The notes beneath the pieces are model-generated. The model had not been told where the DNA came from. It ran no database searches and worked only from the letters and a program-made list of their open reading frames with translations. The position numbers and the translations under genes are program-made. Positions 23,592-49,983 of a stretch of 60,000 bases of DNA are shown here, in pieces; position 1 is the first letter of the stretch; each line of letters opens with the position of its first letter. Source of the stretch: Lingula anatina (lineage: Eukaryota; Brachiopoda; Lingulata; Lingulida; Lingulidae); NCBI RefSeq assembly GCF_001039355.2, contig NW_019775607.1, positions 227,514-287,513 of the forward strand. The letters run 5' to 3'.

Positions 23592-26500
23592 ATGGAACTG
23601 AAAGAAATCAGGTCGGAGCGCGTCCCTGACGGAACGCAGATGAATCACGTGGACTGTGACACTGAGAAAGCTGTGACAGACGTCTATGTAGAAGACAAGC
23701 GCACCCGGCAGTCACTGTTGTCAAACTGCCAACCGAACGGTTTAGAGAAGGCCACTGCCGAGCCCGAGAACGAGGGAAATGTGACGGACAAAACACCGAA
23801 TTGTGTAGCACGGGGAATCGACAAAGTTTCCCAGTCTGTTAACGCGTTTTACTCGCGTCACAAAAGGACAATTTCACTGACCGTCCGCTGCGTGTTTGTG
23901 GCTCTGTGGGTGGCGTATTTAGTTTACGCTGCCTATCTGAACGGCCAGCGGGCCCTGGTGGTCATAATTATCACTGCCATAGTGTTCTTCTTCGTCAGCT
24001 ATGAGTTCTTGCAGCGGCACTACGGTGACGTCATATATGACGTCATATGTCGACTGCTGGCTGGAGTCAAGTGTGGTAAAAGGGTGTGGAAATACACGCA
24101 CTGGTAAGTAGAGGCGAAAATAGCAGAGAACATAATGAAATTGTATCTACGTTGAAGATGACCTGAAGGTACCATTATAGTAAAATCACCAACATTGAAA
24201 TATTGTCTGAAAATACTTGTCACATTACTTTGTCTGTTTAATACTTCAGGGCACTCCAATATAGAAATAAGTGAACAGTATTTGAAAAGTGAAATGAAAA
24301 AGTAATTAATTTTATTCGACCAAAACGTTTTTTTCCAGCTATTAACAGTATTTACTACAATAAATTCTTCCGGCAACAGTTAAAAACTTGAATTAAACCC
24401 CAATATATAATAAGTGTCGCTGTCTCAGTACATGTCGATTGATTTATAGCAATTCTGAGTGTATAACACAAACGAAGAAAAATATTTTCCTTATATATTC
24501 ACAGGACCTTTTATGCACTACTGCTGGTGGGATTAACCGTGTTCTTGGTTTTGGACACGGGACGGAATCCTGAGAACTTCCGGTCTGCTGGGGGTCTGAC
24601 GCTCCTATTACTTTTGACGTTTGTGACGTCAAAGTATCCCGCAAAGGTAACGTTTGATATCCTAACAGACTGTAATACATGGGTAACGTTTCGTATCATT
24701 TCATAAGTTAGTGCTGACGATTCGAGAGCTATATCATTTTGGATTTAAGAAACTATACTTTAGGTAATCATGGTGACATTGAAAACTGATCACTTTTTAA
24801 CCATGAACGTGCGTTAATGTTTTAACAGGTCACTTAGTGAATTTTTTTAAAACACATTTCCTGGCGTCTTTCAGTGGAAACAAAATTTAAGTTTAAGATG
24901 ATCAACTGATCTTGAACGAGAAGCAGAGGCTGAAAATCCACTTGACAAACTACTCTTTTAACATATTTATACCATCATCCTGAATTGAGTACTATGTAGT
25001 TTTCACTAAAATGTAGGGGTATTAGTTTGTCCCGTTCTAGATTTTGACCCACTTACATCACTTACACCCTTACCTGTACGAATCCAATAAAAGGTGGACT
25101 ATGTTACACGGACCTTCGGTTTGTTTTACATCGTTTTTTTATTATTTATTATTATTATTATTATTATTTTTTATTTTTTTTTTTTGTAGACTTTGTTAAA
25201 ATGTATCATTGACAAATATTTTATACTTAACACCCATGGTCGCGAATGTGAGCGTATTGATTTCGTACGAAGCCAAGCTTAATTATCCATTGCTGCTGCA
25301 GCGTCATTCGTTGACGTGTGTTAGGGAATCCACCTGTGTATTTTAAATGGAAATTTGGCAGAAGAGCCCCGCAACAAGAGGTCGCGCACTGGTGAATTGA
25401 CGGTTTTCATAAAACCGGTTCCTTGACCAGTCGAGTAAGTCTAGAGAAATTCTAAACCAATAAAGGAGGAAGCCACTAACATGAAGTGAAATGGTCGATG
25501 GGTTATTTTCATTCTTCTTTTGTACTAAGGCATATATAAATCTTTCACAGCGCAGTCTGTCAGTAAGGTCATACTCTTGTCCTCTTTGCCTCTAGTTTAT
25601 TATTTCGACCTATTCGATCGTCTGAGTTATTTGCCAAGAGAATAATGCAAACGCTGGAGCGCGATATCTGTCCATTTTTTTTATGAAAGGATCCAGTGAC
25701 AAAGAGATTGATTATAGTTTATTAACATTGTTTATTATATTCAGGGCCGTGTGCTGGGGGTGGGGTGGATGTTGGGGGTGCATGGGACAGTCACAATCGA
25801 TTGTTAATTAGAAGCTTAGCCTTCTTCTTACTCCCAATCCATCATTTTTGTCAGTCAGCGTCCACCGGATAGATGTATACATGCACCTATAGCAAAACAC
25901 CCCTCCCCCCCCCCCCCCCCAAAAAAAAAAGCCCTGATATTTGATCGAGTTATATCAATATTGCAACATGATTCGAAATAGGGGATAACACTTTTATGTT
26001 CCTATTAATATCGAAATTTATCACGGCTGTCTGTGGATTTGAATGAACTGAAATTGTTCTCAGATGTAAAAGTATCGAAAATACAAAGTACGATTATTTC
26101 GAGAAAAACAATCCATAATTTATAGGGGAGACTGGTCTTGTTGGCTCAGACAATTTTGGCTTTGTTAAGTCAATTGCGCATAGATACAACTGTAGTGCAT
26201 GTGGTAATCAGATATATCGATATTTCTATTCAATTCTTTCAATATTTTGAATTAGTGTTGAAAGATCATACATGTTACAGAATAAAGTGTTGCAAGCCAA
26301 GTGGTCAAACTTACCCCCTGTGCTATTTTTTTATTTTAAAGGATTACAGCCATTTTTTTATGCTAGAAAGAACTTAGTTGAGACATTTCTGCAAAATTCT
26401 AAACACTGAAGTTTGATGCCCTGTAGGCATCCTTTATACTGTTATAAGGCTATGAAAATAGACTTTAAACCTCTTTAACAAAGTTGCCAAACATGTTTCA

Positions 26501-26659
26501 TTTGGACTCACCACTCAAGTAAAACTTTTTCAACTGAGACCTTCATGGCATTGTGGGATATGGTCACGTTACAAGATCATGTGATCAAGATTTTTTTTAT
26601 CTCTTAGATATCTTTTCATAAATTGACGAGGAGACAACATAATAATAATAATAATAACA

Positions 26660-26700
<41 letters not shown>

Positions 26701-29675
26701 TTCAACATTTTAGATTCGCTGGCGTCCCGTGCTATGGGGCCTAGCGTTCCAGTTTCTGATGGGGCTTATGGTGCTGAGGTGGAGCGCGGGGTTTGCGCTG
26801 TTTCAGTTCCTCGGTGCTCAGGTCCAGACGTTCGCAGGTTTTGTGGACGCTGGCTCCAAGATGGTGTTCGGTGATCCCGGATACAAGATGCACCCCGTGG
26901 CGTTCCAGGTGAGCTTGTTAACATAAGTATCATGCCCATCAGATGCCTGTATAGAAGAGATCGAGAGAAAGAACGAAGAGTTACCCTGAAAGGTGTCTCC
27001 TAACAAAAACAGCTGAAAATTGTGATCTGTCAACCGACTTTTGAGTTTCTTCTTATTACTGTGACGATTGTAAATCAGCATTTCCCATCTCCACTTTCGA
27101 GAGTGTTTCAAACAGGGGCGGATCCAGGATTATTTGAAGATAGGCTACAGTGAAAAGGTTAGTGTCAAGTTAGCTCTGAAGCTCAGGGTGCCCCCCTCCC
27201 AGTTGTTTATAAACTACGTACCATACAAGTAGTCACCATACAAGTTTCTTCGTATTTTATTTTCAGTTTCCAATGGCAGGAAACAAACTGAAAAATCTAA
27301 CAGCAGTAAAAAGAAAAACCCTTGTGTTTTCTTATGAGGATATCTTTTGCTCATAGATATAACCAAGTTTATCGACGTAGTTTACATAATACCAAGGCAA
27401 ATATTTGACGATATCTGGTATGGTCGCGTCAATGTATATAGATAAAAATGATCCTTTTCATCTTTCATTTACTTTGATGCATCTTTGAAACGTTAAAAAC
27501 GCCGCCAGTGTTTTTATGTTCAAACGAAAAAATTGTGACCACTGGGCGCTTAAAGAGTTTTTGTACCATTCATGGTAACGCAAGTGAAAAAAGTTGACTC
27601 TTTTTATAGTTATTAAAATGTTTTATTAATCAGCAGTTGTCACGATTGCTTTATGATTGTCTCCAAAGTTAAAAACTAGGCCTAGTTCCTCTCTCGTCTT
27701 CCAGATTTTGCCCATCATTATATTCTACAGTGCCGTCATAAATGTTTTGTATTACTATGGCGCCATCCAGTGGATGGTCCGCAAGATGGCGTGGTTGATG
27801 CAGGTCACCATGAAGATTACACCGATAGAGGCGCTGCACACTGCTGCTAGTATTTTTCTTGGTCAGGTGAGTGTTAAAGATCGTACTGATATCGTAAGTG
27901 TTCAATATGCGACCTACTCTAAGTTTTGCATTTTTTCTGGCAAATTCTAAAATAAAGATCAAGTATTATTTTAAAAACTTAAAAAATACTTTCAAATTAC
28001 GTAAGATTTACACTTGAACAAATCTCATTTATAAGTATAGAACCTGTGATAAAAATTGCCACTTCCGTTTTGGCAACGTTACGGGGCACTACATATGTAC
28101 TCACTCTGATCTTTTGCTTTTGACGTTTTTGAAATGTCATTATATATAGATGATTAAATCAATAGATAACCGCGGTGTTTGTCTTGCCCACCAGGTGGAG
28201 ACTGGTGTGATGTTCCGACCATTCTGGCAGAGGCTGACACAGTCCGAGCTCTGTGCGTGTATGACCGGTGGGTTCACTACCATTGCCGGTACTGTGATCG
28301 CAGCCTTCATAGCGTTTGGGGTAAACTTTCAAAATATTCCTTATACCCCTTTCTATTTGACTCCATATATCTGCATCATACAATCAACAGATAATCGCTT
28401 TTTCAAATAGTTCTAGTGGGTAGAGTAGTATATTTATTTATAAAACAGTTATAAAGTTATAAACTGTATGAAACAGTTATAAATCAAGCAATATACATGT
28501 AGGTATCGCTTGTATAAATCTATACAAAAAATATGAAAATTGAAACCTTTTCAAGAATTGTTTTCATAATTGTGTATTTATCCCCGTGTTAATGTCTCTA
28601 TTCGCTCACCTGTAGGCGTCCCCAGAGCACCTCATATCAGCCAGTATCATGTCAGCGCCGGCAGCCATGGCAATAGCAAAGTTGGGCTTCCCAGAGACAG
28701 AGACTTCGCACACCAAGACGGAGGAGGACGTGCAGATGGCGCCACCGTATGTTATATGATATGCCATGGGATCTTGTCTCATGAGACATCGGTTTGAGTT
28801 TGAGACGTAGAATATTTAACTCTCTTTCTCTCTCTCTCTTTCTGTCTCTCTCTGCTTGTACAAGAAAAAGCATATCCATAAAATTATTTCAAATGTGAAG
28901 ATCGATCCCAAATTAAATTGCATATTCTCCTGAAGGGGGTGGGGTGGAGTTTTTGATTTTTTTGATTAAAATTCCGGACAGGATACCTAAAACTACAGAC
29001 ACTTTCTTTGTCAATCTCTTGTCATAAGGCCTGAGAGATCACTGGTGGAGGCAGTGTGTAACGGTATGCTGGCCTCCATCAAGTTGACGGCAGTGGTGGC
29101 TGCGGGATTGATAACCTTCCTGTCATTGGTGGAAGCCATGGATACCATCCTCGGTTACCTAGGAGATCTAGTGGATGTCCCGGATGTGAACTTTCAGGTA
29201 AGCTGGTTGAAGTTGGTGAATATTCAATTCAATCCTGTCCAGATCGATTGCACTCTTTTTTTTTAAAAAAACCGAAAAGTTTTTTTTTTTGGAAAGTTTA
29301 TTATAACATATCAAACTGACATAGGCATAGTTTCATTTATGGTACACTTAGACATGGGATTGTTAAAAGATATTAATGATTTAATGTAGATGTGATACAA
29401 ATGTCTTTATACCTTTCCAGTTAATTTGCTCATACGTATTTTCGCCGCTAGCTGTCGTGATAGGTACTGACTGGCAAGACGCACTCATCGTTGGAAAGCT
29501 TCTTGGCGTCAAAATTTTCTTCTCGGAATTCCTTGCATTTAGTCAGTTAAAGCCTTATATAGATAATGGTCTGATAACAGTAAGTATAACAACATTAAGA
29601 CACTGCGCTGCAGTAGCTCCTAACACCGACCTACTGAATTCGACCATCTCAGCTAACACAACAGCACAGCCGTAA
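23592..29675 (+). CDS. SLC28 concentrative nucleoside transporter-like protein, C-terminally truncated
   Basis: Eight coding exons keep phase: 23592-24103, 24505-24646, 26714-26908, 27705-27866, 28195-28320, 28616-28746, 29029-29197 and 29421-29675, giving 563 residues. A cytosolic N terminus of about 105 residues is followed by membrane segments. The family blocks are clear: LRWSAGFALFQFLGAQVQTF, FVDAGSKMVFG, ILPIIIFYSAVINVLYYYGA, GGFTTIAGTVIAAFIAFG, ASIMSAPAAMAIAKL, VIGTDWQDALIVGKLLGVK. SLC28 proteins import nucleosides with Na+ at the plasma membrane. This one departs at key sites: GQTE is GQVE, the preceding Asn is Ser, NEFVA is SEFLA, and it stops before the RSE..ATYALCGF-like helix and everything after. 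A good donor (aca|gtaagt, 29579/29580) inside exon 8 might lead to further exons, but none was found up to 33 kb. The start at 23592 follows the acceptor ending at 23570, so the in-frame ATG at 23544 is intronic. Confidence 0.88.
24026..24045. promoter_or_regulatory. 20-bp perfect palindrome with two CRE octamers, inside coding exon
   Basis: tgacgtcatatatgacgtca is self-complementary and contains two TGACGTCA cyclic-AMP response elements. It encodes the GDVIYDVI stretch of the SLC28-like protein, so codon constraint may explain it. Another TGACGTCA lies in the next exon (24623-24630). Function as a regulatory site is only a possibility. Confidence 0.3.
24647..26713. other. Large SLC28 intron
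   Basis: About 2 kb of AT-rich DNA with T/ATT runs (25134-25186), a C-run followed by A-run near 25904-25930 and an (AAT)n...(TTA)n stretch at 26639-26698 that is self-complementary. No exon seen. Confidence 0.5.
26639..26698. repeat. (AAT)n-(ATT)n self-complementary microsatellite
   Basis: AAT repeats run directly into TTA repeats, so the tract can fold on itself. It ends 15 bp before the third SLC28 coding exon and overlaps where its branch site and polypyrimidine tract would be. Confidence 0.8.
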
Positions 29676-32600
29676 TGCTCCCGGGGGTTTTAAACAGGAC
29701 TACATTCTGGCCTGTCCAGGCAAACTTAAACCAGTCCTGGTTTCACTCCAGCTGGCATTACCATCCGACAAATTACTGTCGGCAGTATATCAGTACGTGA
29801 CCCGGCAATGGATGGATGAATCCCCGTGACTCTTTTTTAAATTAGCCAAATGCAGCATTTTGGCCAAAAACCTATAATAAATATACTTTTTTCATATATC
29901 CCGCAGATGAGGGCGATGAGTACATGTTTTCTTTGCATTGCATTTTCACTTTTTGTTAGAAAATTACGGATTTGGAGAATTGAATAAAAGCTAACGATAT
30001 TAAATAGATTTAAGATGGAGCCGGTGGGTTCGATCATTCCTAGAGAACATTGTCATCTTACATTTCAGGAAAGCTTATCCCAAAATTTCTTTGACATGCC
30101 ATTTACTATTTATTTTATGGGTGCACCTTAAAATGTGATATGACAATTGTATAATTGTCTTTTTTTTTTCAACAAATTAAAGACAACAACAACAGGCACT
30201 GTTTCAGATAAAATTTTATTTTCTTACAGCTTCATTGTTGCACAGAATTTGTTCTCATCAAATGCGTATAATTAAAACTGGACATTGGCTCGCGCACATT
30301 GCAAGCTACAGGCGGAACTACCGGATCGTTAGGTGTAAAATGGTTGCCTTAAGACACTACCTGACAGTGAGACATTAAGAGCAACGCCACAGAACTAGAC
30401 TGCCAGTGGCTCGGGATCTTTAACAATCCAGTAACTCAGCACATTGCTCTGAGTGTGCGCTGGTTAAAACATGGACGTCTTGCTTAACGTGTTCTCGATT
30501 TACAGTGACGCAATATTCATTCGAGACCCGTTTTTTAAACAACGGAACACCATATACTCTTTAATGAATTACTAATACAGTATCATAACGTTAAGGGTCA
30601 GTCAACGGTGAAAAAGCAAATTAAATATAGGTGTCGATGTCATGGTGAAAATGAAATAAATAAATAATATACATATCTCAACATGTTATTCACAGCTAAT
30701 TCGATGTACATTTGACTTCTACAATGCATATATCTTTAACACAAGGCTTACATTGGACTGCCGGTAACACTACACTGTACTTACTTGTAGACCCTGTTGA
30801 ATCTAGGCACTGTTATATACGTTAACTTGTATCAAAAATGACATAATCTCATTTGTGTAATATAGAAAATATTTTAATTTTGGAGCTGTTGAAAATGTCC
30901 CATACTCCACCCTGCATGAGAAATCTTTTAACTTGTTCATGTTTTTTATTGACCATCTTGATCAAGATTATGCAACCTTTAATAGTGACCACCGTAATTA
31001 ATACCATTGACACATATACCCAACTGATCTGGAAGGTAAAAATAGGAAGTTTCCTTAACTAAGGTCAATAAGATCATATTATCTACATTATTATGTGACC
31101 TTCAGAAAGACCTTTTAGAAAGGTCATCATTTTCAAGTTAAAACACAATCCAGTGACCTTCAATGCACTTGAGGAAGCTTCTCAGTGCTGACCTTAAATC
31201 TATAGTGATACGCATTGGTTTGTCTTTTGTTTAGTTTTGTGAGCTTGTTTGTGGGAGACAAGGTCAATGCAATAACATATTGTCTCTAAGGCACTTAAAA
31301 TGTATTGTGGCACTGTCTCTATCACATCATAGATATGGCAGTTGGTTTTATAAATTCTGAAGCATAAATTACATATTTCACATCATATCTACATCTATAC
31401 ACATCTCCGTCACAACTTGAACAAATTTAAAAAGAACTTAACAGAAAATCTTATAAATACACAATAAACAATATTCAGTGTATATATTTTCACAACAGAT
31501 GTCACTAGGGGTCCAAGAGAAACCTGAGGAAAACCAAGAATAAAACTCGCCATTGATTTCAGACGCATCCATACACCCAGCATCGTTCTTAAATTTTCTG
31601 CGGTATCATAACCGTCATAATACCAGATACCATGATACTTAACCTACAAAATTATATATATACATACATACATACATGTATACTTAAGTGCTCTTAATAA
31701 CAAAACGTCATTCACATGTGCTCAAAATAACAACGGATAAAACATCTATAAGATATACAGTCTGTGACCTCCAGTTTCCTTATAAAATTATATATAAAAC
31801 ATCGAAGTAAAACAGAACTTGTACCAACCACAAAGTCACTAATATACAGTACTTAAAAACCATACTATGTTTTTTATATCAATCTAAATAACACCTCAAC
31901 CCTCCTGTAAAACATCATTGCCTTCAGTCTGAATCTGTCATGGCTATGATTGCAAGAATTAAAAATATCCAATTGGGCCACTTGCTTTTTCTGTAGTGAA
32001 CTGATAACATTACTGGGTCTGTAAATGCACTAAATCACAAGGAAGAATGGGCAGTGTAGACATCCTTTGTTAAATGCAGTCCCAATGACGCAGTGTTCCA
32101 CGTTTCTGAAAAAAGTTGAAGATTGGGGGGGGGGGGGGGGGGGGGGGAGGGGTGATTAAGGGGGCAACACAGCCCCACCCCTGGCAGTCTATGGCCCTGG
32201 TGGTAAGCTATTATAATATCAAGAAATATTTTTTCAGATTACACTTTCTAATAACATATATAGTATATCCCAACCTGCTTTTATCTTTTAGTGCCTTGAA
32301 TAAATATAACATTCACAGTTAGGATATATCAACCACAGGCCCGTAGCCGGGGGGGCTCGGGGGGTTCGAAAGAACTGCCCCTTTTGTCAGGAAAAGGTCC
32401 ATTTTGGGTAAACTTCTATCTAGATACACATAAATCTCTTTGTAAAAGGTCCACTTTTTCAGAAAAAGAACCCCCCTTTTGAATTTGCTGGCTACGGGCC
32501 TGAACCAGTAAACTTTATAATATGGCACTTTCCAGTCCATTTACACTGAAGATGGCGCTGCAGTTGTCAACTGACTGCATCCTCTTCTATATTTCCTGGA

Positions 32601-33245
32601 TATGTTGTCATGGAATCTTTACAGACTTTGAAGAAGTACACTTCACCAATCTATTGCTAATATATTCTATAGCAATATTGATAACATTTTCTACAGAATA
32701 TACTTCTGATCACCAAACATTTCCTGCTGGCCAAGGTTTTTATAAGTCTCAAGTCAGAAATAATATCATATCTTTTGCATGAGGCAAGTTACATTACTGC
32801 ATGGTACCTCAATGCACAGTTTAAGTTCCTTCTCTTCAAATTCATTCATCATCTTGGTATTAATTTCCCTGAATGGTTCCAATATATCATAAAGTTTCAA
32901 AAATATCAATACATCATTTCAGATTTTAGTAAACTTTCCACACAAAAAAAGGTTTTACCTTTAACTTCCCGAAATATCATGAATGGTAAAGTCAAGGAAT
33001 AGCCCCATATCAAGATTACAAGGACAGACATGTTAAAATTATAAATCTGGTAATGGTTTGAATCTCAATAAATCACTCCTTGTAAAACTTCAAAATGGTC
33101 CCAAACCCTCAACTTTAACTCTCATTACCCAAAATCTCAACTTCAAATATTAAAAAAATGATCTTCAATAAAACTCCAAATTTCATTGTTTAATTTCTTT
33201 AAAAAATAAAAACCCAATATTAAAACTCCTAAGTTTGGCTCCATG
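29676..33245. other. Convergent intergenic region, SLC28-like (+) and PRKX (-) 3' flanks
   Basis: Candidate plus-strand poly(A) signals aataaa occur at about 29874 and 29983. No further SLC28 exon, tRNA or other gene was found. The stretch contains a 28-base poly-G run (32124-32148 region) and a short MITE (32336-32502). The PRKX distal 3' UTR must start at 33245 and run left. Confidence 0.45.
32336..32502. mobile_element. 167-bp MITE with caggcccgtagcc ends
   Basis: The ends caggcccgtagcc and ggctacgggcctg are perfect inverse repeats. The interior also folds (aaaggtcca / tggacctttt-like halves with cccctttt/aaggggcag). No coding capacity. The family was not identified. Confidence 0.7.
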
Positions 33246-46740
<13,495 letters not shown>

Positions 46741-47307
46741 CTGAAATATAACAATAATAATAATAATAATAATAATAATAGTACTTAATAAATTACTAAA
46801 AGAATAATAATAGATGGTGTGGATGGGTACCCACTGCACATCCCTGTACTTCTCATCATTCTCCAGAGCAGCTCACCTCCCCTTCCCCCCAGGACCCCAT
46901 CCTATAAACATATAAAATGACAGACTGCAACAACAGTCAAAACCTGACAAAATTCATCAACAAATGGCCATGCACATCCCTGAGGACAAGTCTACTCTAA
47001 CAATCACCAAAGTCATAAAATAGCAAATAATTTGTCAACACAGTTAGCTTGTAGCATTATGTCAATTTCTCATACTAAAGTACTAATCAGAGACTTGTCC
47101 CTTCCATGGTATACTGAAGTTACATATATAGAAGATGAGATGAATTCCATCACTGCTAAAACATGTTTTCATCCACTGTTGTTATTATAGACTTGGGGCA
47201 TTCAAAAACATTGTGCAGGTGGTATCACCACATGGGGAGATGTCTGAAATAATGTTATACTGAATAATTATGTGGATAAAAGACATGTATTGCATTTACC
47301 AGTATAT

Positions 47308-47482
47308 GGCCCCATTCAGAATAGGGGACTAACTAGTCCGAGAATCAAATATGGCCGACCCACTTGAATACTTCCCCATGGGATATCTATTCAGTGTCTA
47401 TTAGCGGATTAGACAACAAGCTTTGTAGTGTGTCGCCATATTTGACCCTCGGGTTAGTTAGTCCCCTATTCTGAATGGGGCC
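47308..47482. mobile_element. 175-bp MITE, ggccccattcagaatagggg ends, TAT duplication
   Basis: The ends ggccccattcagaatagggg and their exact inverse extend inward through gactaacta. TAT lies on both sides (47305-47307, 47483-47485). No coding capacity. A decayed relative lies at about 49690-49830 (ggtctaactagtc...gtcaactaactgg). Confidence 0.85.
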
Positions 47483-47510
47483 TATCAGTTCTTTTAAAAA
47501 AATGTGCCGC

Positions 47511-47511
<1 letters not shown>

Positions 47512-47566
<55 letters not shown>
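47512..47566. repeat. (GT)n microsatellite
   Basis: About 27 GT units, directly beside the right end of the MITE at 47308-47482. Confidence 0.95.
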
Positions 47567-47569
<3 letters not shown>

Positions 47570-49076
47570 TCATGTTAATTGCATGTACTGCTGTGCCATG
47601 CATACAGCCATATGCAATGCTGTGATTAACAAAGGCATTACTAGTACCAGTAATATGTCAATGTATCTTAAAACACCTATGCAAGGTTTTCCGTTTGTCA
47701 GTATAATTTCATCTAGCAATAACCAGGCCTTGGATAAACCTCATTGGCTATGTGGTACCGCCACTGCGCAGAGTCATAATATATTTGAACAGGTAAATAG
47801 GTACATGCACTTTATCATTATTATAATACTAAAAATGAGAAAAGGAGAAAAGATTTTTAAAAGATTAAGAAATACTCCTTGTATATTGTGTATATATAGG
47901 TGTAGTTATCACAACATGAACACATCATTAGTAGCCATCTACAATGTGCATAACAGCATTATTTTACTAGTATGTATTTTCATGTATATTAGACCTACAG
48001 CCAGCAGTTTCTTTCTTAATTTCTGCCTTTTTTAAGTGGATCATTTTATTGCAAAATAAGTGTGCTAATAAAACCTAGGTCAAACAGTTTAGAGCAGACC
48101 TTGCTCAATTACTAGTAAAAGGGTTGTCCATTTACCCCCCCCCCCCCCACCTCGAACCTGCCCCTGTTAATGGACCTGAAAAAAAGGAAGGCCCCCCACC
48201 CCCTTCTGCTGCCCCGTAAAAACCACCACCAGCTCTCTCCCTGCTGAATACCATTGAACTAAAATAGCCCATGCAAGGCAAATACTAAATAAGATTACAT
48301 AAGGCAACTATTATGTGAATATGATTAATGTGTTCATTGTGGAACTAATGTAACTGATCAATATCTAAAGTGAGGAAAATCAATACCCAAGCACTGAGTA
48401 AACAGAATCATCAATACAATATTCTCTTTCAAGTACAAAGGTGAAATGGTGTGTCTGGCTTTTGTAAAAGTATGTCTACACAATAAATGTTAAATGTTTA
48501 CAAACTCTCAGCTAAGATGTGAAGGTCTGAAGAGGTGATATTTTTGTGTGGAAATAAAGCGATTACTGAGATTCACTGATTAACTCTATTATACAGACCC
48601 TAAACATGCAATGATCATAACAATGAAATTGTAGTTGTCAAAAATAGAGATAAGCCTGAGATGTGAATTCTGTTCAGACTTGGAAAAAAGGGAAGATGAC
48701 TATCAACACTCAATGTCTTTTATAGGACAGGACAGTGTAAACGACTTTAGCTCACATTATATTAATTAAATATATTATAATAATATGAAAAATCTTGTAT
48801 AAAAACCGAAAACATTATGATTTAAATATCCATAAAAATCAAAATAAATCAATATTAAAATACCAAAAAGAGTTCAAGATCAGTTCTAATGAGGTATTTT
48901 CTGTCAATATTTCCCACCCCTTTAAAAAATCCAAACAGTCTAGTAATTAAAACAGGGAAAATGGCAACTTGTCAAGATTACATTTGGGGCTGCAACATTA
49001 ACAAAAACACCATTATATAAACAACTTTAAAACACCAGTTCTGGATCGTGCTGTTGCTCACATACAACAAAATAAG

Positions 49077-49283
49077 GGACCGTTCATATGAAAAATCTTT
49101 TTTCTATTGCCGGTATCTTGTGATCACTCCGAGCGCAGCCAAGAATTAATTACAGCTTTGGAAGTAACTGGGTCGCGCTGCCAGTAGTTACGCCACGGGG
49201 TCTTCAGGGCACAGACCGTGATCACAAGATACCGCGAATAGAAAATAGATTTTTAGAAAATAGATTTTTCATATGAATGGTCC
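49077..49283. mobile_element. 207-bp MITE, ggacc(g/a)ttcatatgaaaaatct ends
   Basis: The left end ggaccgttcatatgaaaaat and the inverse of the right end differ at one base, and the match continues inward (ttttctatt, cggtatcttgtgatcac) to make about 50-bp arms. The centre is a palindrome-like gcgcagcc...gcgctgcc. No coding capacity. Confidence 0.8.
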
Positions 49284-49983
49284 GTAACTCCTTCATTCCA
49301 TCAAGTCTGCAGCTCAGTGTTATAATAACACAGGGGAGCCTAATGAGACATGACAAGTACTAGTATTTCATTTTTAGCAAGATATATTCAAATAGTAAGA
49401 CTAAACTTATGAAACATCAGCTTCAATTATGATGAAGTGCTTCACAACATGTACATTCTGTTTTCTAGAACAGGCTGATAGTCAAAAAAGACCACACATT
49501 CTAATGTCCAACCATAGATTTAGTCATCTTTCGCCACATATTTGATGTTTTGTTTTTGTTTTTTTCTCCTGATATACCAGAGTTGCTGACAGGCAAAGTG
49601 CACACAGGAAACCCTGAGAGCCGTGGGCACCACTGCCATTAACACACAGAAGAATTAAGAGAGCATTCACAACCATTTGTTCCATGGTCTAACTAGTCAG
49701 TGGATCAAATATTGAAAGCTCGGCTGACAGCAAGCCGCGAAATCCCTTCAAGGAATCTATTCAGAGTCTGTTAGGGGATTATGTGGCAAGCTTTGAAGTG
49801 GGTCAACTAACTGGTTGTGACTGCCATCTTAGGGATGATAAAGAAACTTTTTTATTTAAGCTAGGCATAGGCTGAGTTTGCATATACANAAGACCCGTTC
49901 TGGCACCATTGCAGACGGTACAGGGGCCGTCTGCACATCTTCAACTGCTGGACCTAGACACAAACATTCCCAGGGTAACGACA

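Larger units (their letters stand above)
46741..49889. other. PRKX 5' region with several MITEs
   Basis: The missing first PRKX exon should lie to the right of 46740, but no glycine-loop coding piece was recognised here. The stretch contains (TAA)n at about 46748-46780, a (GT)n tract, three MITE-like sequences and an ambiguous base at 49889. Confidence 0.45.

Noticed and set aside
47475-48035. 186-codon open frame
   Set aside because: It starts with a non-ATG-driven (GT)n-encoded Cys/Val run and shows no conserved motif; likely chance.
46741-49889. Search for the first PRKX exon
   Set aside because: No segment encoding a glycine-loop start ending in one base of Gly at a donor was recognised; it may lie outside the window.
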